This document shows, piece after piece, positions 8,091-18,104 of a stretch of 47,200 nt of DNA. This DNA comes from an uncultured Leifsonia sp. (GTDB taxonomy: Bacteria; Actinomycetota; Actinomycetes; Actinomycetales; Microbacteriaceae), in the NCBI RefSeq assembly GCF_945957465.1, contig NZ_CAMFLC010000031.1, forward strand, positions 1-47,200. Reading direction: 5' to 3'. The notes beneath the pieces were generated by a model. The model had not been told where the DNA came from and searched no databases. It saw only the letters and a program-made list of their open reading frames with translations. A program made the translations under genes and the position numbers. Position 1 is the first letter of the stretch, and each line of letters begins with the position of its first letter.

Positions 8091-10868
8091 TCACTCCCTG
8101 CCGGTCAGCTGCCAGGCGTCCTCGTCCGAGTCGCCGTCCACCTCAGGATAGCCCTCGGTCATCTCGGCGACAGGGTCGGCCCCGTAGCGGTCGCTGTCGT
8201 CGGCCGGGACGGCCGCCGCGGCAGTGGGCGCGGGGGCGGCCGGTCGGGCGGGCGGCTCCTCCCCGCGAAGTCGCGCGAGGACCTGCGGCAGCTGCTCGGC
8301 CGTGACGAGAACGTCGCGCGCCTTGGAGCCCTCCGACGGGCCGACGATCTCGCGGGACTCCAGGAGGTCCATGAGCCGACCGGCCTTGGCGAAGCCGACG
8401 CGCAGCTTGCGCTGGAGCATCGAGGTCGAGCCGAACTGCGACGAGACGACGAGCTCGGCCGCCGCGAGCAGCAGCTCGAGGTCGTCGCCGATGTCGGAGT
8501 CGATCTGCTTCTTCTCGGCGCCGGCGGTGACATCCTGCCGGTACTCCGGCCGCGCCTGCCGCGTCACGTGATCGACGACCTTCTGGATCTCGTCCTCGTT
8601 GACCCAGGCTCCCTGCACGCGCAGCGCCTTCGAGGCTCCCATCGGCATGAAGAGCCCGTCGCCCTGACCGATCAGCTTGTCGGCACCGGGCTGGTCGAGG
8701 ATGACCCGGGAGTCGGTGACGCTGGTGACGGCGAACGCGAGCCGCGAGGGCACGTTCGCCTTGATCAAACCGGTGACCACATCGACGGACGGCCGCTGTG
8801 TGGCGAGAACCAGATGGATGCCGGACGCGCGGGCCAGCTGGGTGATGCGCACGATCGAGTCCTCCACGTCACGCGGAGCGACCATCATGAGGTCGGCCAG
8901 CTCGTCGACGACGACAAGCAGGTACGGGTACGGCTTGAGCTTGCGCTCGCTGCCCTCGGGGAGCACGATCTCGTTGTTGACGACGGCCTTGTTGAAATCG
9001 TCGATGTGGCGGAAGCCGAAGCTCGCCAGGTCGTCGTAGCGCATGTCCATCTCTTTGACGACCCACTGGAGGGCCTCCGCGGCCTTCTTCGGGTTCGTGA
9101 TGATGGGCGTGATGAGGTGGGGTACGCCGCCGTAGATCGTGAGCTCCACCCGCTTCGGGTCGATCAGGACCATGCGGACGTCGGACGGCTTGGCACGCAT
9201 CAGCAGGCTGGTGATCATCGAGTTGACGAAACTCGACTTGCCCGATCCGGTGGCTCCGGCGACCAGGAGGTGGGGCATCTTGGCCAGGTTGGCGACGACG
9301 AAGCCGCCGCCGACGTCCTTGCCCACCCCGATCGTCATGGGGTGGGTGCTCTTGGCCGCTGCGGGCGACCGGAGGATGTCGCCGAGGGAGACGATCTCGC
9401 GGTCGCTGTTGGGGATCTCGACACCGATAGCGCTCTTTCCCGGGATGGGTGAGAGGATGCGGACTTCGTTGCTCGCGACCGCATAAGAGAGGTTCTTGCT
9501 GAGCGCGGTGACGCGCTCCACCTTGACGCCCGGGCCGAGCTCGATCTCGTACTGCGTCACCGTCGGGCCGCGGGAGTACCCGGTGACCTTGGCATCGACG
9601 CCGAACTGGGTGAGCACCTCCGTGATCGCGGCGACGATCTCCTCGTTCGCGTTGGAACGCACCTTGGCGGGCGTACCCGCGGAGAGCATCGACGCCGACG
9701 GCAGGTTGTACGGCGCGGTCGGCTGCGGGGTGTCGTCGACCGCCACCGATTCGTCGAAGTCGTCGGCCCCGGCGTGGAAGCCGGGCAGAACGGCGGGAGC
9801 CGTCGGCGCGGCCGCAGCGGTCGGAGGGGCCTCGCCGGTGAAGGCCTGCAGAGCGGTCTCGGCGTTCGCGAGTTCCCCGAGGACCTCGGTGTTGTAGTGG
9901 TCGCTCGCCGGGTCGGGCTCGAGCGCGGTCGCGAACTCGCCCTTGCCGCGCGCCGGAGCGCCGAAGACCTCGGTGAGGTCGGCCGGCGCCTCGTAGTCGG
10001 GGTCCTCCTCGCGCTGCGACTTGTTACGTCGCCACCACGGCAGATTGGTCTCGTGCGCGTCGTCCTCGTCGTCGATCCCGTCGAGCTCGACCTGCTTGGT
10101 CTTCGCCTCCTTGGCGGCCTCCTTGGCCTCCTGGCGCTCCTCGTCGGTGGCCAGCTGAGCGCCGAACAGGTAGGCGTACAGTTCGCGGACGCGCGCGGGC
10201 AGCTTGTTCGGCGGTGTCTTGGTGATGATGAAGAGGCTGAGGACGAGCAGCAGGATGACCACCGCGCCCGCACCGACCGGCGTGATCAGCCAGGACAGCG
10301 GGGCGGCGATGAGCCAGCCGAGCACGCCTCCGGCCTGTGCGAGCGACGCCATGCCGTCGCTCGGCGACGGGTGCTGGCTGAACAGGTGGCAGAGCCCGGA
10401 GACCATCAGCAGCAGGAGTCCCAGGCCGATGCCGATGCGCGTGTTGTCGTGCACCGACGACGGATGCCGGAACAGCCACGCGGCGAAGATCACCATGACC
10501 ACCGGAAGCGCGAAAGCGACGCGACCGAACAGCATGCCGAAGGTGTAGGCGTCCAGCATTCGGGCGATCTTGTCGTTGATCAGGAACCACTCCACCACGG
10601 CCCCGGCGATCGCCAGCAGCACGAGGAAGAAGGGGAAGCCGTCACGACGTTCTTCTTTGGCGAGCTTCTCGGGCCCGAGCGCCCGGAACAGTCCGCCCGT
10701 GAGGTGCGCCAGCCCCATCCAGGCGCGCACAAGAGGGCTCGGCGCGTCTGCGGCGGCCGGGTAGGCGACCGTCTTCTGGGTGGCGGTCTTGGCAGCCGGC
10801 TTGCGCGCGCTCGAGCCGTCGCGCCCGGAGTTCCGGGAACGCGGAGTCGACTTGGTGCTCGTAGCCAT
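8091..10868 (-). CDS. ftsK: DNA translocase FtsK/SpoIIIE
   Basis: Septal DNA pump, 925 aa. After a basic Ser/Thr/Lys-rich N-terminus come about four membrane segments (residues about 70-230), then an acidic/Ala-Pro linker, the RecA-like motor (Walker [10 protein letters not shown] near residue 540, Walker [14 protein letters not shown]) and the C-terminal gamma winged-helix domain, whose [19 protein letters not shown] contacts KOPS-like DNA sites. The start is ATG at 10868; the longer open frame upstream is a shadow of other genes. There is no ribosome binding site, but TACCGT (10876-10881) ends exactly 7 nt before ATG, so the transcript may be leaderless. Confidence 0.97.
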   Translation of the reverse strand: MATSTKSTPRSRNSGRDGSSARKPAAKTATQKTVAYPAAADAPSPLVRAWMGLAHLTGGLFRALGPEKLAKEERRDGFPFFLVLLAIAGAVVEWFLINDKIARMLDAYTFGMLFGRVAFALPVVMVIFAAWLFRHPSSVHDNTRIGIGLGLLLLMVSGLCHLFSQHPSPSDGMASLAQAGGVLGWLIAAPLSWLITPVGAGAVVILLLVLSLFIITKTPPNKLPARVRELYAYLFGAQLATDEERQEAKEAAKEAKTKQVELDGIDDEDDAHETNLPWWRRNKSQREEDPDYEAPADLTEVFGAPARGKGEFATALEPDPASDHYNTEVLGELANAETALQAFTGEAPPTAAAAPTAPAVLPGFHAGADDFDESVAVDDTPQPTAPYNLPSASMLSAGTPAKVRSNANEEIVAAITEVLTQFGVDAKVTGYSRGPTVTQYEIELGPGVKVERVTALSKNLSYAVASNEVRILSPIPGKSAIGVEIPNSDREIVSLGDILRSPAAAKSTHPMTIGVGKDVGGGFVVANLAKMPHLLVAGATGSGKSSFVNSMITSLLMRAKPSDVRMVLIDPKRVELTIYGGVPHLITPIITNPKKAAEALQWVVKEMDMRYDDLASFGFRHIDDFNKAVVNNEIVLPEGSERKLKPYPYLLVVVDELADLMMVAPRDVEDSIVRITQLARASGIHLVLATQRPSVDVVTGLIKANVPSRLAFAVTSVTDSRVILDQPGADKLIGQGDGLFMPMGASKALRVQGAWVNEDEIQKVVDHVTRQARPEYRQDVTAGAEKKQIDSDIGDDLELLLAAAELVVSSQFGSTSMLQRKLRVGFAKAGRLMDLLESREIVGPSEGSKARDVLVTAEQLPQVLARLRGEEPPARPAAPAPTAAAAVPADDSDRYGADPVAEMTEGYPEVDGDSDEDAWQLTGRE

Positions 10869-10999
10869 AGGCTCAACGGTACTTCGCACGTCCGTCGGTG
10901 GGCGTTTCACGCGCCTGGAACGGAGAAAATCGCGCTCTGACCGCGCCTGTGGAGGAGTCGCCTCCCCGGATGCGCCGGCCGGCGGATGAGCCCGCCCCC

Positions 11000-11491
11000 T
11001 CAGCGGACCGCGCGCACCATCGTGTCCGCGATGAGCCGCGACTCCACCGTCACGTACCCTTCGCTGACATAGAGGCGCTGGGCGAAGTTGCGGCGGTCCA
11101 CGCTCAGACTCAGGCGGGCGGCGCCGGAGGCCGCGGCCGTCCGGGCGATCTCCTGGAGCAGGGCGCGGCCGACCCCCTGTGCGCGCCACTGCGGGTTCAC
11201 GCCGAGCGTGATTTCGGGGACGCCCGCGGCGACGAATCCGCTGCCCGGCGCGTTCGGCGGGAACAGGCGCGCCCAGCATGCACCGACGGCGGAGCCGTGG
11301 GAGTCGACCGCCACGCAGCCGAAGTCGCCCGGGCGCTTCCACCCTGCGATGTACCGCAGCACCGTGGGATCTTCCAGTACCGCGACACGAGGCCGGGCAC
11401 GCGATGCGTTCCAGTTCGCGGCCTCCACCAGCATGTCGGAGAGGATGCGCGCATCTTCGCCGTTCGCCGGACGGATGTGGAACGCGGTCAT
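11000..11491 (-). CDS. GNAT family N-acetyltransferase
   Basis: 163-residue acetyl-CoA-dependent acyltransferase of unknown substrate. The core runs from [20 protein letters not shown] to motif [21 protein letters not shown] (residues about 93-112), whose RAQGVG loop binds the CoA pyrophosphate, and ends with a motif-B-like [13 protein letters not shown] segment. It sits between RNase J and ftsK on the same strand but is separated from rnj by a strong hairpin. No ribosome binding site precedes ATG 11491; TAGCGT ends 6 nt before it, consistent with a leaderless transcript. Confidence 0.9.
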   Translation of the reverse strand: MTAFHIRPANGEDARILSDMLVEAANWNASRARPRVAVLEDPTVLRYIAGWKRPGDFGCVAVDSHGSAVGACWARLFPPNAPGSGFVAAGVPEITLGVNPQWRAQGVGRALLQEIARTAAASGAARLSLSVDRRNFAQRLYVSEGYVTVESRLIADTMVRAVR

Positions 11492-11502
11492 GGATGCACG
11501 CT

Positions 11503-11527
11503 ACCCGCCGGCGTGTTTCCGGCGGGT
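11503..11527 (-). terminator. hairpin after RNase J gene
   Basis: Perfect 9-bp inverted repeat ACCCGCCGG / CCGGCGGGT with a 7-nt loop, 27-51 bases after the rnj stop. No T-tract follows on the minus strand, so this is either a U-less actinobacterial terminator or a structured site. Its distal arm overlaps the -10-like TAGCGT of the GNAT gene. Confidence 0.5.
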
Positions 11528-11553
11528 AACGGCTTCGCCCGTTCCGGGCGCGA

Positions 11554-13230
11554 TCACGCCTCGATGACGAGCGGGACGATCATCGGGCGCCGGCGGTAGC
11601 TGGTGTTCACCCAGCGGCCGACGGTGCGGCGGACGACCTGCGAGAGCGAGTGGGAGTCGCGCACGCCGTTGTGAGCGGCGTCGGCCAGGGCCGCGGCGAT
11701 CTTGGGCTTGACGTCGTCGAAGATCGCGTCGTCCTCCGCGAAGCCGCGCGCATGGATCTCCGGACCGGTGACGATCGTGCCGCTGGCGGCCTCCACGACG
11801 ACGATGATCGAGATGAAGCCCTCCTCACCCAGGATCCTGCGGTCTTTGAGGTCGGCGTCCGTGATCTCGCCCACGCTCGAGCCGTCGACGTAGACGAAGC
11901 CCAGGTCGAGCTGACCGACGATGCGGGCGACGCCGTCACGCAGGTCGACGACCGAGCCGTCCTCGGCGATGATCGTGTTCTCCTCGGGCACGCCGGTGTC
12001 CATCGCGAGTCGCGCGTTGGCCACCAGGTGGCGGTACTCGCCGTGCACCGGCATCACGTTGCGCGGCTTCAGGATGTTGTAGCAGTAGAGCAGCTCGCCC
12101 GCCGCGGCGTGACCGGAGACGTGCACCTTGGCGTTGCCCTTGTGGACGACGTTGGCGCCGAGCTTGGTGAGGCCGTCGATCACGCGGTACACGGCGTTCT
12201 CGTTGCCCGGGATGAGACTGGAGGCGAGGATGACGGTGTCGCCGTGGCCCACCTCGATCTGGTGGTCGAGGTTCGCCATGCGGGCCAGCACGGCCATCGG
12301 CTCGCCCTGCGAGCCCGTCGACATGTAGACGATCTCGTCGTCGGGAAGGTCGGCGGCCTTCTTGTAGTCGATGAGCACGCCCTCGGGCACCTTGAGGTAG
12401 CCGAGCTCGGCGGCGATGGTCATGTTGCGCACCATCGAACGGCCGAGCAGCGCGACGCGGCGGCCGTTCGCCGCGGCTGCGTCGAGGACCTGCTGGACGC
12501 GGTGGACGTGGCTCGAGAAGCTGGCCACGATCACCCGGCGCGGCGCCCGGGCGATCACGGTGTCGAGCACCGGGCCGATCGACCGCTCGAGAGGAGTGAA
12601 CCCCGGGACGTCGGCGTTGGTGGAGTCGGCCATGAACAGGTCGACGCCCTTCTCACCCAGCCGCGCGAAAGCACGCAGGTCGGTGATGCGGTCGTCGAGC
12701 GGCAGCTGGTCCATCTTGAAGTCGCCCGTGTGCAGCACGGTGCCGGCCGGCGTCGTGATGGCGACGGCGAGCGCGTCGGGGATGGAGTGGTTGACTGCGA
12801 CGAACTCGAGGTCGAACGGGCCCAGCTGCTCGGTGCGCCCCTCTTTGACTGTGAGCGTGTACGGCTGGATGCGGTGCTCCTTGAGCTTGGCCTCCACCAG
12901 CGCCAGAGTCAGGCCGGACCCGATCAGCGGGATGTCCTGACGGAGCTTGAGCAGGTACGGCACCGCGCCGATGTGGTCCTCGTGGCCGTGCGTCAGCACG
13001 ACGCCGAGAACGTCGTCGAGCCGGTCGCGGACCGGGGCGAAGTCGGGGAGGATCAGGTCGACGCCCGGCTGGTCCTGCTCGGGGAAGAGCACCCCGCAGT
13101 CGACGATCAGGAGTTTGCCTTCGTACTCGAAGACGGTCATGTTGCGGCCGATCTCGCCGAGGCCGCCGGTGGGGATGATACGCAAAGTTCCCGGTTCGAG
13201 TGCGGGCGGTTCGGAGACGAGGTTGGGCAT
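11554..13230 (-). CDS. rnj: ribonuclease J
   Basis: Metallo-beta-lactamase/beta-CASP nuclease of 558 aa with endo- and 5'-exonuclease activity in mRNA decay and rRNA maturation. Visible motifs are HGHEDHIG (motif 2, Zn ligands) near residue 80, [16 protein letters not shown] (motif 4), the beta-CASP segment with STGSQGEPM, and VHVSGHA and PVHGEYRHL further on. The C-terminal oligomerisation domain is present. The ATG at 13230 has GGAGG about 5 nt upstream. It follows dapA by 74 bases on the same strand, as in many actinobacteria; a GC hairpin at 13263-13278 in that gap may modulate read-through. Confidence 0.97.
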   Translation of the reverse strand: MPNLVSEPPALEPGTLRIIPTGGLGEIGRNMTVFEYEGKLLIVDCGVLFPEQDQPGVDLILPDFAPVRDRLDDVLGVVLTHGHEDHIGAVPYLLKLRQDIPLIGSGLTLALVEAKLKEHRIQPYTLTVKEGRTEQLGPFDLEFVAVNHSIPDALAVAITTPAGTVLHTGDFKMDQLPLDDRITDLRAFARLGEKGVDLFMADSTNADVPGFTPLERSIGPVLDTVIARAPRRVIVASFSSHVHRVQQVLDAAAANGRRVALLGRSMVRNMTIAAELGYLKVPEGVLIDYKKAADLPDDEIVYMSTGSQGEPMAVLARMANLDHQIEVGHGDTVILASSLIPGNENAVYRVIDGLTKLGANVVHKGNAKVHVSGHAAAGELLYCYNILKPRNVMPVHGEYRHLVANARLAMDTGVPEENTIIAEDGSVVDLRDGVARIVGQLDLGFVYVDGSSVGEITDADLKDRRILGEEGFISIIVVVEAASGTIVTGPEIHARGFAEDDAIFDDVKPKIAAALADAAHNGVRDSHSLSQVVRRTVGRWVNTSYRRRPMIVPLVIEA

Positions 13231-13262
13231 GTGCCCTCCAATTCAGTTTTTCTGACGTGCGT

Positions 13263-13278
13263 CCGGGCGCGTGCCCGG
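13263..13278 (-). promoter_or_regulatory. hairpin in the dapA-rnj gap
   Basis: CCGGGC / GCCCGG, 6-bp arms with a 4-nt loop, between the dapA stop and the rnj start. There is no T-run after it. It could be a partial terminator or RNA-processing hairpin; a chance GC palindrome is also possible. Confidence 0.3.
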
Positions 13279-13304
13279 GGTGGTACCGACCGCTCGACGC
13301 GGCC

Positions 13305-14282
13305 CTAGCGTGTGGTCCCGGCGATCTTCGGCAGGGCGCCGCCGGCGGCGGCGTTGCGATCGGGCCGGAAGTTGGAGAAGTCGACACCGGGGATGTCGCG
13401 GACGAGGTCGAGCTCGTCTTCGATCTGAGCGGCCTCCCACTCCTCGGGGCCGACGAGCGGCAACCGCACCCGCGGGCTCGAGATGCGGCCGAGACCGTGG
13501 AGGATGTACTTGGCCGCGACCGTGCCGGGCACGTGGGTCATCACGGCGCGCACGAGCGGTTCGAGCTTCCGATGGGCGGCGGTCGCGGTCGCGAGGTCGC
13601 CGGCGTTGACCGCGTCGACGATCTGGCGGTACGGCGTCGCGGCGATGTTGGCGGTGACGCCGATCAGGCCCGTGGCGCCGATCGCGAGGTGCGGGAGCAC
13701 ATTGGCGTCGTCGCCCGAGAAGTACATCAGATCGGTCTGGTTGAGCACCCGGCTGACTTCGCTGAAGTCGCCCTTGGCGTCTTTGATCGCCCGCACGTTG
13801 GGGTGCTTTGCGATGCGCAGGATGGTCTCGTACTTGATGGGGATACCGGTGCGGCCGGGGATGTCGTAAAGGATCACCGGCAGGTCGGTGGAGTCGGCGA
13901 TCATCCGGAAGTGCGTCAGCACGCCCGCCTGGGTCGGCTTGTTGTAGTACGGGGTGACGATCATCACGCCGTCGGCACCGGCCTTCTCGCTCTGCTTGTA
14001 GAGCTGGATGGCGTGGGCGGTCTCGTTGGAGCCGCCGCCGGTGATGATCTTGGCGCGACCGCCCGCGACCTCTTTGCCGACCTCGACCAGGCGCAGCTTC
14101 TCGGGGTCGGTCAGGGTGGAGGTCTCCCCCGTCGTGCCGGTGACCACGATGCCGTCGGCGCCCGCCACGATGACGTCGTCGATGTGCTTCTCCACGCCGG
14201 CCCAGTCGACCTCGCCATCGGCGGTGAACGGCGTGACCAGGGCGACGAGCACCTGGCCGAAGGGGTTCGCGGGAGCTGCCAT
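13305..14282 (-). CDS. dapA: 4-hydroxy-tetrahydrodipicolinate synthase
   Basis: Condenses pyruvate with aspartate semialdehyde, the first committed step of the diaminopimelate/lysine branch. A TIM-barrel aldolase of 325 aa: GTTGETSTLT (substrate loop), IILYDIPGRTG-type segment with the catalytic tyrosine, and the Schiff-base lysine in AIKDAKGDF. The start ATG at 14282 begins MAAPANPFG; the open frame continues upstream without homology. No ribosome binding site is seen, but TAGCCT (14290-14295) ends 7 nt before ATG, suggesting leaderless translation. It heads a dapA-rnj unit and diverges from the thioredoxin-like gene. Confidence 0.97.
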   Translation of the reverse strand: MAAPANPFGQVLVALVTPFTADGEVDWAGVEKHIDDVIVAGADGIVVTGTTGETSTLTDPEKLRLVEVGKEVAGGRAKIITGGGSNETAHAIQLYKQSEKAGADGVMIVTPYYNKPTQAGVLTHFRMIADSTDLPVILYDIPGRTGIPIKYETILRIAKHPNVRAIKDAKGDFSEVSRVLNQTDLMYFSGDDANVLPHLAIGATGLIGVTANIAATPYRQIVDAVNAGDLATATAAHRKLEPLVRAVMTHVPGTVAAKYILHGLGRISSPRVRLPLVGPEEWEAAQIEDELDLVRDIPGVDFSNFRPDRNAAAGGALPKIAGTTR

Positions 14283-14402
14283 GGCACCAAGGCTATCGGG
14301 TCGGACGGGGCCGCCGCCTCCCCCGGCGCCTGCCGCGGCGTCGTCATCTTCGGACACATTCGCTGCGCCCCGCCCGGCCGCGCGCGTATCGTCGCGATCA
14401 CC

Positions 14403-14828
14403 ATGACTGCTCCGGCCGCCCTCCTCACCGTCTTCGCGCTCGTCGCGGTGGCGACCGTGCTCGGGCTGGTGTGGAAGACGCGGAACGGCCGGCTCCGCGC
14501 CGTCGACGGCGCCGTGCGCCTCGCGGCCGGCGACCTCGGCGCCGCACGACTGGGCCCGCGCGCGACGCTCGTGCAGTTCTCCACCGCGTTCTGCGCTCAG
14601 TGCCCGGCGACCGGGCGCGTGCTGGCCGGCGTCGCCGCAGAGCAGGCCGGCGTCGACCACCTGGACATCGACCTCACCGCGCGCCCGGAGCTCGCACGCC
14701 GATTCGACGTGCTGCAGACACCGACGACCCTGCTCGTGGACGGCGCAGGGCGCGTCCGCGGCCGGATCTCCGGCGCCGCGCGCCCGGCCGCCGTCCGCGA
14801 CGCCCTCGACCTCATCCTCACGGAGTGA
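14403..14828 (+). CDS. membrane-anchored thioredoxin-like protein
   Basis: 141 aa. One N-terminal hydrophobic segment (residues about 5-24) is followed by a thioredoxin fold with the redox pair in FSTAFCAQCPAT (near residue 62) and the cis-proline loop LQTPTTLLV. Probably a thiol-disulfide exchanger tethered to the membrane. Which side it faces is not certain, though an exported thioredoxin domain is the usual reading. The next gene, a DUF4395 membrane protein with its own Cys pair, begins 2 bases after this stop, so the two almost surely work together. Start ATG 14403 has no Shine-Dalgarno sequence. Confidence 0.88.
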   Translation: MTAPAALLTVFALVAVATVLGLVWKTRNGRLRAVDGAVRLAAGDLGAARLGPRATLVQFSTAFCAQCPATGRVLAGVAAEQAGVDHLDIDLTARPELARRFDVLQTPTTLLVDGAGRVRGRISGAARPAAVRDALDLILTE

Positions 14829-14830
14829 CC

Positions 14831-15352
14831 ATGTCAGCGAATCCCGACCCCGGCACGACACCGCGCACGGAACCGCAACCCCACGGTCGCGGCGACCGGG
14901 TCGGCGTCGACCCCCGCTCCCCCCGCTTCGGCGCCGGCATCACCGCGGTGCTCCTGCTGGCGGACCTCTTCCTCGCCCTCACGGGTGCGACGGCGGCCGC
15001 GGCAGTGCTGCTGCTGGTCATCGCACTCCTCTTCGCGTGGGGCGCCTTCGCCGGCGTGCGGCGCCACCCCTACGGCGCGCTCTACCGCGTCGCCGTCCGC
15101 CCGAGGCTGGCCCCGCCCGCCGAACTGGAGGACCCGGCCCCGCCGACGTTCGCCCAGGGCGTCGGGCTGTTCGTCACCGGCCTCGGGCTCGTGCTCTTCG
15201 CGTCCGGGGTGACGATCGCTCTGCCGATCGCGGCCGCCCTCGCCTTCGTGGCGGCGTTCCTGAACGCGGTCTTCGGTTACTGCCTGGGCTGCCAGCTGTA
15301 CCTCCTGCTGGTGCGGGCCGGGCTCATCCGGAGGCCCGCGACCGCGGCCTGA
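14831..15352 (+). CDS. DUF4395 family membrane protein
   Basis: 173-residue integral membrane protein with about four transmembrane segments in two hairpins (residues about 35-75 and 110-155). The family hallmark GYCLGCQLYLLL near residue 155 places a CxxC pair at a membrane edge, suggesting redox exchange. Family function is unknown, but genes of this family often lie beside thioredoxin-like genes, as here. ATG 14831 follows GGAG with 5-nt spacing, the sequence overlapping the end of the upstream gene, so translation is coupled. The family is related to DoxX-like proteins only by topology. Confidence 0.88.
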   Translation: MSANPDPGTTPRTEPQPHGRGDRVGVDPRSPRFGAGITAVLLLADLFLALTGATAAAAVLLLVIALLFAWGAFAGVRRHPYGALYRVAVRPRLAPPAELEDPAPPTFAQGVGLFVTGLGLVLFASGVTIALPIAAALAFVAAFLNAVFGYCLGCQLYLLLVRAGLIRRPATAA

Positions 15353-15477
15353 CTGCGCCAAACCGGGAATCCACCGAGCGCACCTCGGCCTGTCGGAGGC
15401 CGCCAGTAGTCTGGTCGAACCCCGCTCCCCCGATCTCACGGGAAACTCGTGCGCGGGGAGAAGGAGAAAGAGGTCTC

Positions 15478-15903
15478 ATGGCAGTAACCAGCGAATCCAC
15501 CACGGTTTGGACCGGCGACCTGAAGTCGGGTTCCGGCACGGTCTCCCTCGACTCGTCCGGCGCCGCGACCCTCGCGGTGAACTGGAAGGCCCGCTCGGAA
15601 GGCGGAGCCGAGACCTCCACGCCGGAGGAGTTGCTGGGAGCCGCTCACTCCGCGTGTTTCTCGATGGCGTTCTCGAACGTGCTCGCGACCTTCGGCACCC
15701 CGCCTGAGAGCATCCGGACCACTGCTGCCGTCACGTTCGACCCGTCGCAGGGCATCACCGGGAGCCACCTCCTCGTCGAGGCCACCGTGCCGGGGCTCAC
15801 GGAGGGCGACTTCCAGCGTCTCGCCGATGAGGCGAAGCGCACCTGCCCGGTCTCGCGCGCGCTGGTCGGCATCCCGATCACGATCGAAGCCACGCTGGCC
15901 TGA
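15478..15903 (+). CDS. OsmC/Ohr family peroxiredoxin
   Basis: 141 aa, thiol-dependent hydroperoxide reductase family. The two reactive cysteines are in AAHSACFSMAFSN (near residue 59) and in KRTCPVSRAL (near residue 123), the spacing of the OsmC subfamily. It reduces organic hydroperoxides; lipoyl proteins or other thiols serve as electron donors in the family. ATG 15478 has AAGGAG and GAGG upstream. The 125-base gap after DUF4395 contains a small hairpin (15386-15402) and TAGTCT (15407-15412), a possible -10 box, so it may have its own promoter. It adjoins a thioredoxin/DUF4395 pair. Confidence 0.94.
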   Translation: MAVTSESTTVWTGDLKSGSGTVSLDSSGAATLAVNWKARSEGGAETSTPEELLGAAHSACFSMAFSNVLATFGTPPESIRTTAAVTFDPSQGITGSHLLVEATVPGLTEGDFQRLADEAKRTCPVSRALVGIPITIEATLA

Positions 15904-15906
15904 CCG

Positions 15907-16800
15907 ATGCGCGTGCTCGTCGCCGGTGCGTCCGGCCTGATCGGCACCGAGCTCGTCCGCCGGCTCCGGGCGGAGGGCCACGACGTCCTCCGCCTGGTGC
16001 GGCGCGAGCCGCAGGGCTCGGACGAGCGCACCTGGTCGCCGTCGACGCGAACCGTCGAGGTCGGCCTGTTCGACGACACGGACGCCGTGGTGAACCTCTC
16101 CGGAGCATCGCTCAACCGGCTGCCGTGGACCGCGGCGCATCGCCGGCGCATCCTGTCATCGCGACTGGAGGCGACGGGCACGCTCGCGGAGGCGATGCGG
16201 CAGGCGGCGTCGCCTCCTTCCGTCTTCATCAGCGGGTCGGCGGTCGGCTACTACGGCGACCGGCCGGGGCAGACACTCACCGAAGACTCGGCGAAAGGCA
16301 CGGGCTTCCTCTCGGACGTCGTCGACGCCTGGGAGACGGCCGCCCACCTCGCGCCGGCGCAGACGCGCGTGGTGACGGTGCGCACGGGCGTCGTCATCGG
16401 CCCGGGAGGCGCGATGGCACCCCTCCTGCCGCTCGCGAAAGCCGGACTCGTCGGCCCGATCGCCGGAGGACACCAGCACTGGCCGTGGGTCAGTCTCCGC
16501 GATGAAGCCGCCGCGATCACGCACCTGCTCGACTCGACGCTGTCCGGTCCGGTCAACGTGGTCGGCCCCCAGCCGGCAACGTCCGGCGAGGTCTTGCGCG
16601 CGCTGAGCACTGCGCTGCACCGGCCCTACGGTCTTCCGCTTCCCCGAGCGGTCGTGTCCCTGGGTCTCGGCGAAGCGGGCCGCGAACTGCTGCTCGCCGA
16701 CCAGCGGGTGCTGCCGCAGCGACTGCTCGATGACGGCTTCGAGTTCCACGACGCCACTGTGCAGGAGGCGATGGCCCAACTGGTCGCGACCACGAGCTGA
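15907..16800 (+). CDS. TIGR01777 family NAD(P)-binding epimerase-like protein
   Basis: 297 aa, atypical short-chain dehydrogenase of the SDR39U1/YfcH type. The Rossmann loop is VLVAGASGLIGTELV at the N-terminus. An ISGSAVGYYGDRPGQTLTE segment carries the YYG motif, and a DUF1731-like C-terminus ends near LLDDGFEFHDATVQEAM. Physiological substrate is unknown for the family. The ATG lies 3 bases after the osmC stop, so it is cotranscribed with it. It converges on the TPR membrane protein gene with only 20 bases between stops. Confidence 0.93.
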   Translation: MRVLVAGASGLIGTELVRRLRAEGHDVLRLVRREPQGSDERTWSPSTRTVEVGLFDDTDAVVNLSGASLNRLPWTAAHRRRILSSRLEATGTLAEAMRQAASPPSVFISGSAVGYYGDRPGQTLTEDSAKGTGFLSDVVDAWETAAHLAPAQTRVVTVRTGVVIGPGGAMAPLLPLAKAGLVGPIAGGHQHWPWVSLRDEAAAITHLLDSTLSGPVNVVGPQPATSGEVLRALSTALHRPYGLPLPRAVVSLGLGEAGRELLLADQRVLPQRLLDDGFEFHDATVQEAMAQLVATTS

Positions 16801-16820
16801 CCCTGCGACGAGCGGCTCGC

Positions 16821-17285
16821 CTAGTGCGCCGCCCGCCCCGCCCGCTGCTCGCCTCGATACAGACGGATGGCCTGCCGCAGCGCTTCACGCGCACGGCGGC
16901 GGTCGCCGCTGGCGTCGTAGGCGAGCCCCAGGCGGAACCAGGCGCGCCAGCTGTCGGGCGCGGCCTCCACCTCGGCCTTGTAGGTGGGGAAGTCGGCGTC
17001 GGCCGCGTCGCGCAGCGGGCGTCCGCTCGCCCGGTGCGGGAGGACTTCGACCGGCAGAGTGCCCTCGGCCGCCATGAGCTTGACCAGCTTCTCGGTGCGG
17101 GCTCCGAACAGCAGCTCGCGCCCGATCGCCCAGGCCGCGATGAACGGCAGGATGATGAGCGCAACGCCCATCGCGATCCCGACGCCGGATCCCGAGGCGA
17201 TGAGCAGCACTGCACGCTGGACCACCAGCACCAGGTAGACCAGGAGGATCAGCGCCATCAGCAGCGCTGCGAGACGGTTGCGCAT
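16821..17285 (-). CDS. small membrane protein with a TPR-like repeat
   Basis: 154 aa. Two hydrophobic segments near residues 5-27 and 33-53 are followed by a cytoplasmic part ending in one tetratricopeptide-like helix pair, WRAWFRLGLAYDASGDRRRA and REALRQAIRLY. No enzymatic motif. The ATG at 17285 is 8 bases after the dapB stop on the same strand, so it is cotranscribed with dapB. TPR modules mediate protein contacts; the partner is unknown. The much longer open frame upstream of this ATG is a shadow of dapB. Confidence 0.8.
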   Translation of the reverse strand: MRNRLAALLMALILLVYLVLVVQRAVLLIASGSGVGIAMGVALIILPFIAAWAIGRELLFGARTEKLVKLMAAEGTLPVEVLPHRASGRPLRDAADADFPTYKAEVEAAPDSWRAWFRLGLAYDASGDRRRAREALRQAIRLYRGEQRAGRAAH

Positions 17286-17293
17286 CGTCGCCG

Positions 17294-18073
17294 CTACACC
17301 TCGCGCACGGTGGGCCGCGGTGGCTCGCCGTCCGGCTCCGCGATGCCGAGGTCGATGAGCTTGTCGAGCCCGACGACCACCCCGGTCGTCGTGGCGGCGG
17401 CTCGCACGGCGACGAGGATGCCGGCCTCGTACGCCTCCGAGCCGACCGTGTCGTGCTGGATGGTGAGGGTCTCGCCCGCCCCGCCGAAGATCACCTGCTG
17501 CTCGGCGACGACTCCCCGCATCCGGAGGCTGTGGATGGGCACGCTCGCCACCTGCTGACCGCGCGCACGCTGATCGGTGTGCGGAGCGTCGACCGGCCCG
17601 CGCTGCAGGCGGGCGGCGCCGATGAGCTCGGCGGTGCGGACGGCCGTGCCCGACGGCGAGTCGACTTTGCCCGCGCCGTGCGTCTCGACGATCTCGATCG
17701 AGTCGAAGAACCGAGCCGCGACGGTCGCGAAGGCGGTGCCGAGCGCCGATCCGAGCGAGAAGTTCGGGATGACGACCGCTCCGCCGCCGTCGTGCGCGGC
17801 CACGCGGCGCTCGAGGTCGAGGATTCGGTCGGCCGACCAGCCCGACGTGCCCACCAGCACCTTCAGGCCGTTGTCGACGGCGAAGTGCACGATCCGCTGG
17901 CTCACCTGCGGCAGAGTCATGTCCACCAGCACGTCGGCGCCGAGCATGGCGTCGAGCGGCGAACGCGAATCGAGAGCCGCCACGAGCTCGAGGTCGTCGG
18001 CGGCCTCGATGAGGCGCACCGCCACGGATCCCAGCTTGCCGGTCGCCCCGGCGACGGCCACGCGAACAGTCAC
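17294..18073 (-). CDS. dapB: 4-hydroxy-tetrahydrodipicolinate reductase
   Basis: 259 aa. Reduces the DapA product using NAD(P)H. The N-terminal Rossmann loop is VAVAGATGKLGSVAV. The catalytic region reads ETHGAGKVDSPSGTA: the acid/base His and the substrate-binding Lys are kept at their usual spacing, but the second residue of the common HH pair is Gly, a variant worth noting. GTG at 18073 is preceded by TAGGGT ending 6 nt upstream, so the mRNA may be leaderless. It diverges from a GNAT gene across 72 bases containing a perfect palindrome. Confidence 0.95.
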   Translation of the reverse strand: MTVRVAVAGATGKLGSVAVRLIEAADDLELVAALDSRSPLDAMLGADVLVDMTLPQVSQRIVHFAVDNGLKVLVGTSGWSADRILDLERRVAAHDGGGAVVIPNFSLGSALGTAFATVAARFFDSIEIVETHGAGKVDSPSGTAVRTAELIGAARLQRGPVDAPHTDQRARGQQVASVPIHSLRMRGVVAEQQVIFGGAGETLTIQHDTVGSEAYEAGILVAVRAAATTTGVVVGLDKLIDLGIAEPDGEPPRPTVREV

Positions 18074-18104
18074 CCGTCCACCCTACCCGCCGCCATCGGC
18101 GCCG

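Noticed and set aside
10869-11342. Upstream extension of ftsK to 11342
   Set aside because: The extension lies in a wrong frame of the GNAT gene, and FtsK homology begins with the basic N-terminus after ATG 10868. The same reasoning trims apparent long starts of dapA, clgR, the TPR protein, the aldo/keto reductase and mccA.
11650-13308. Plus-strand open frame of 552 codons antisense to RNase J
   Set aside because: The translation is Asp/Val/His-rich shadow sequence; RNase J on the minus strand has all metallo-beta-lactamase motifs.
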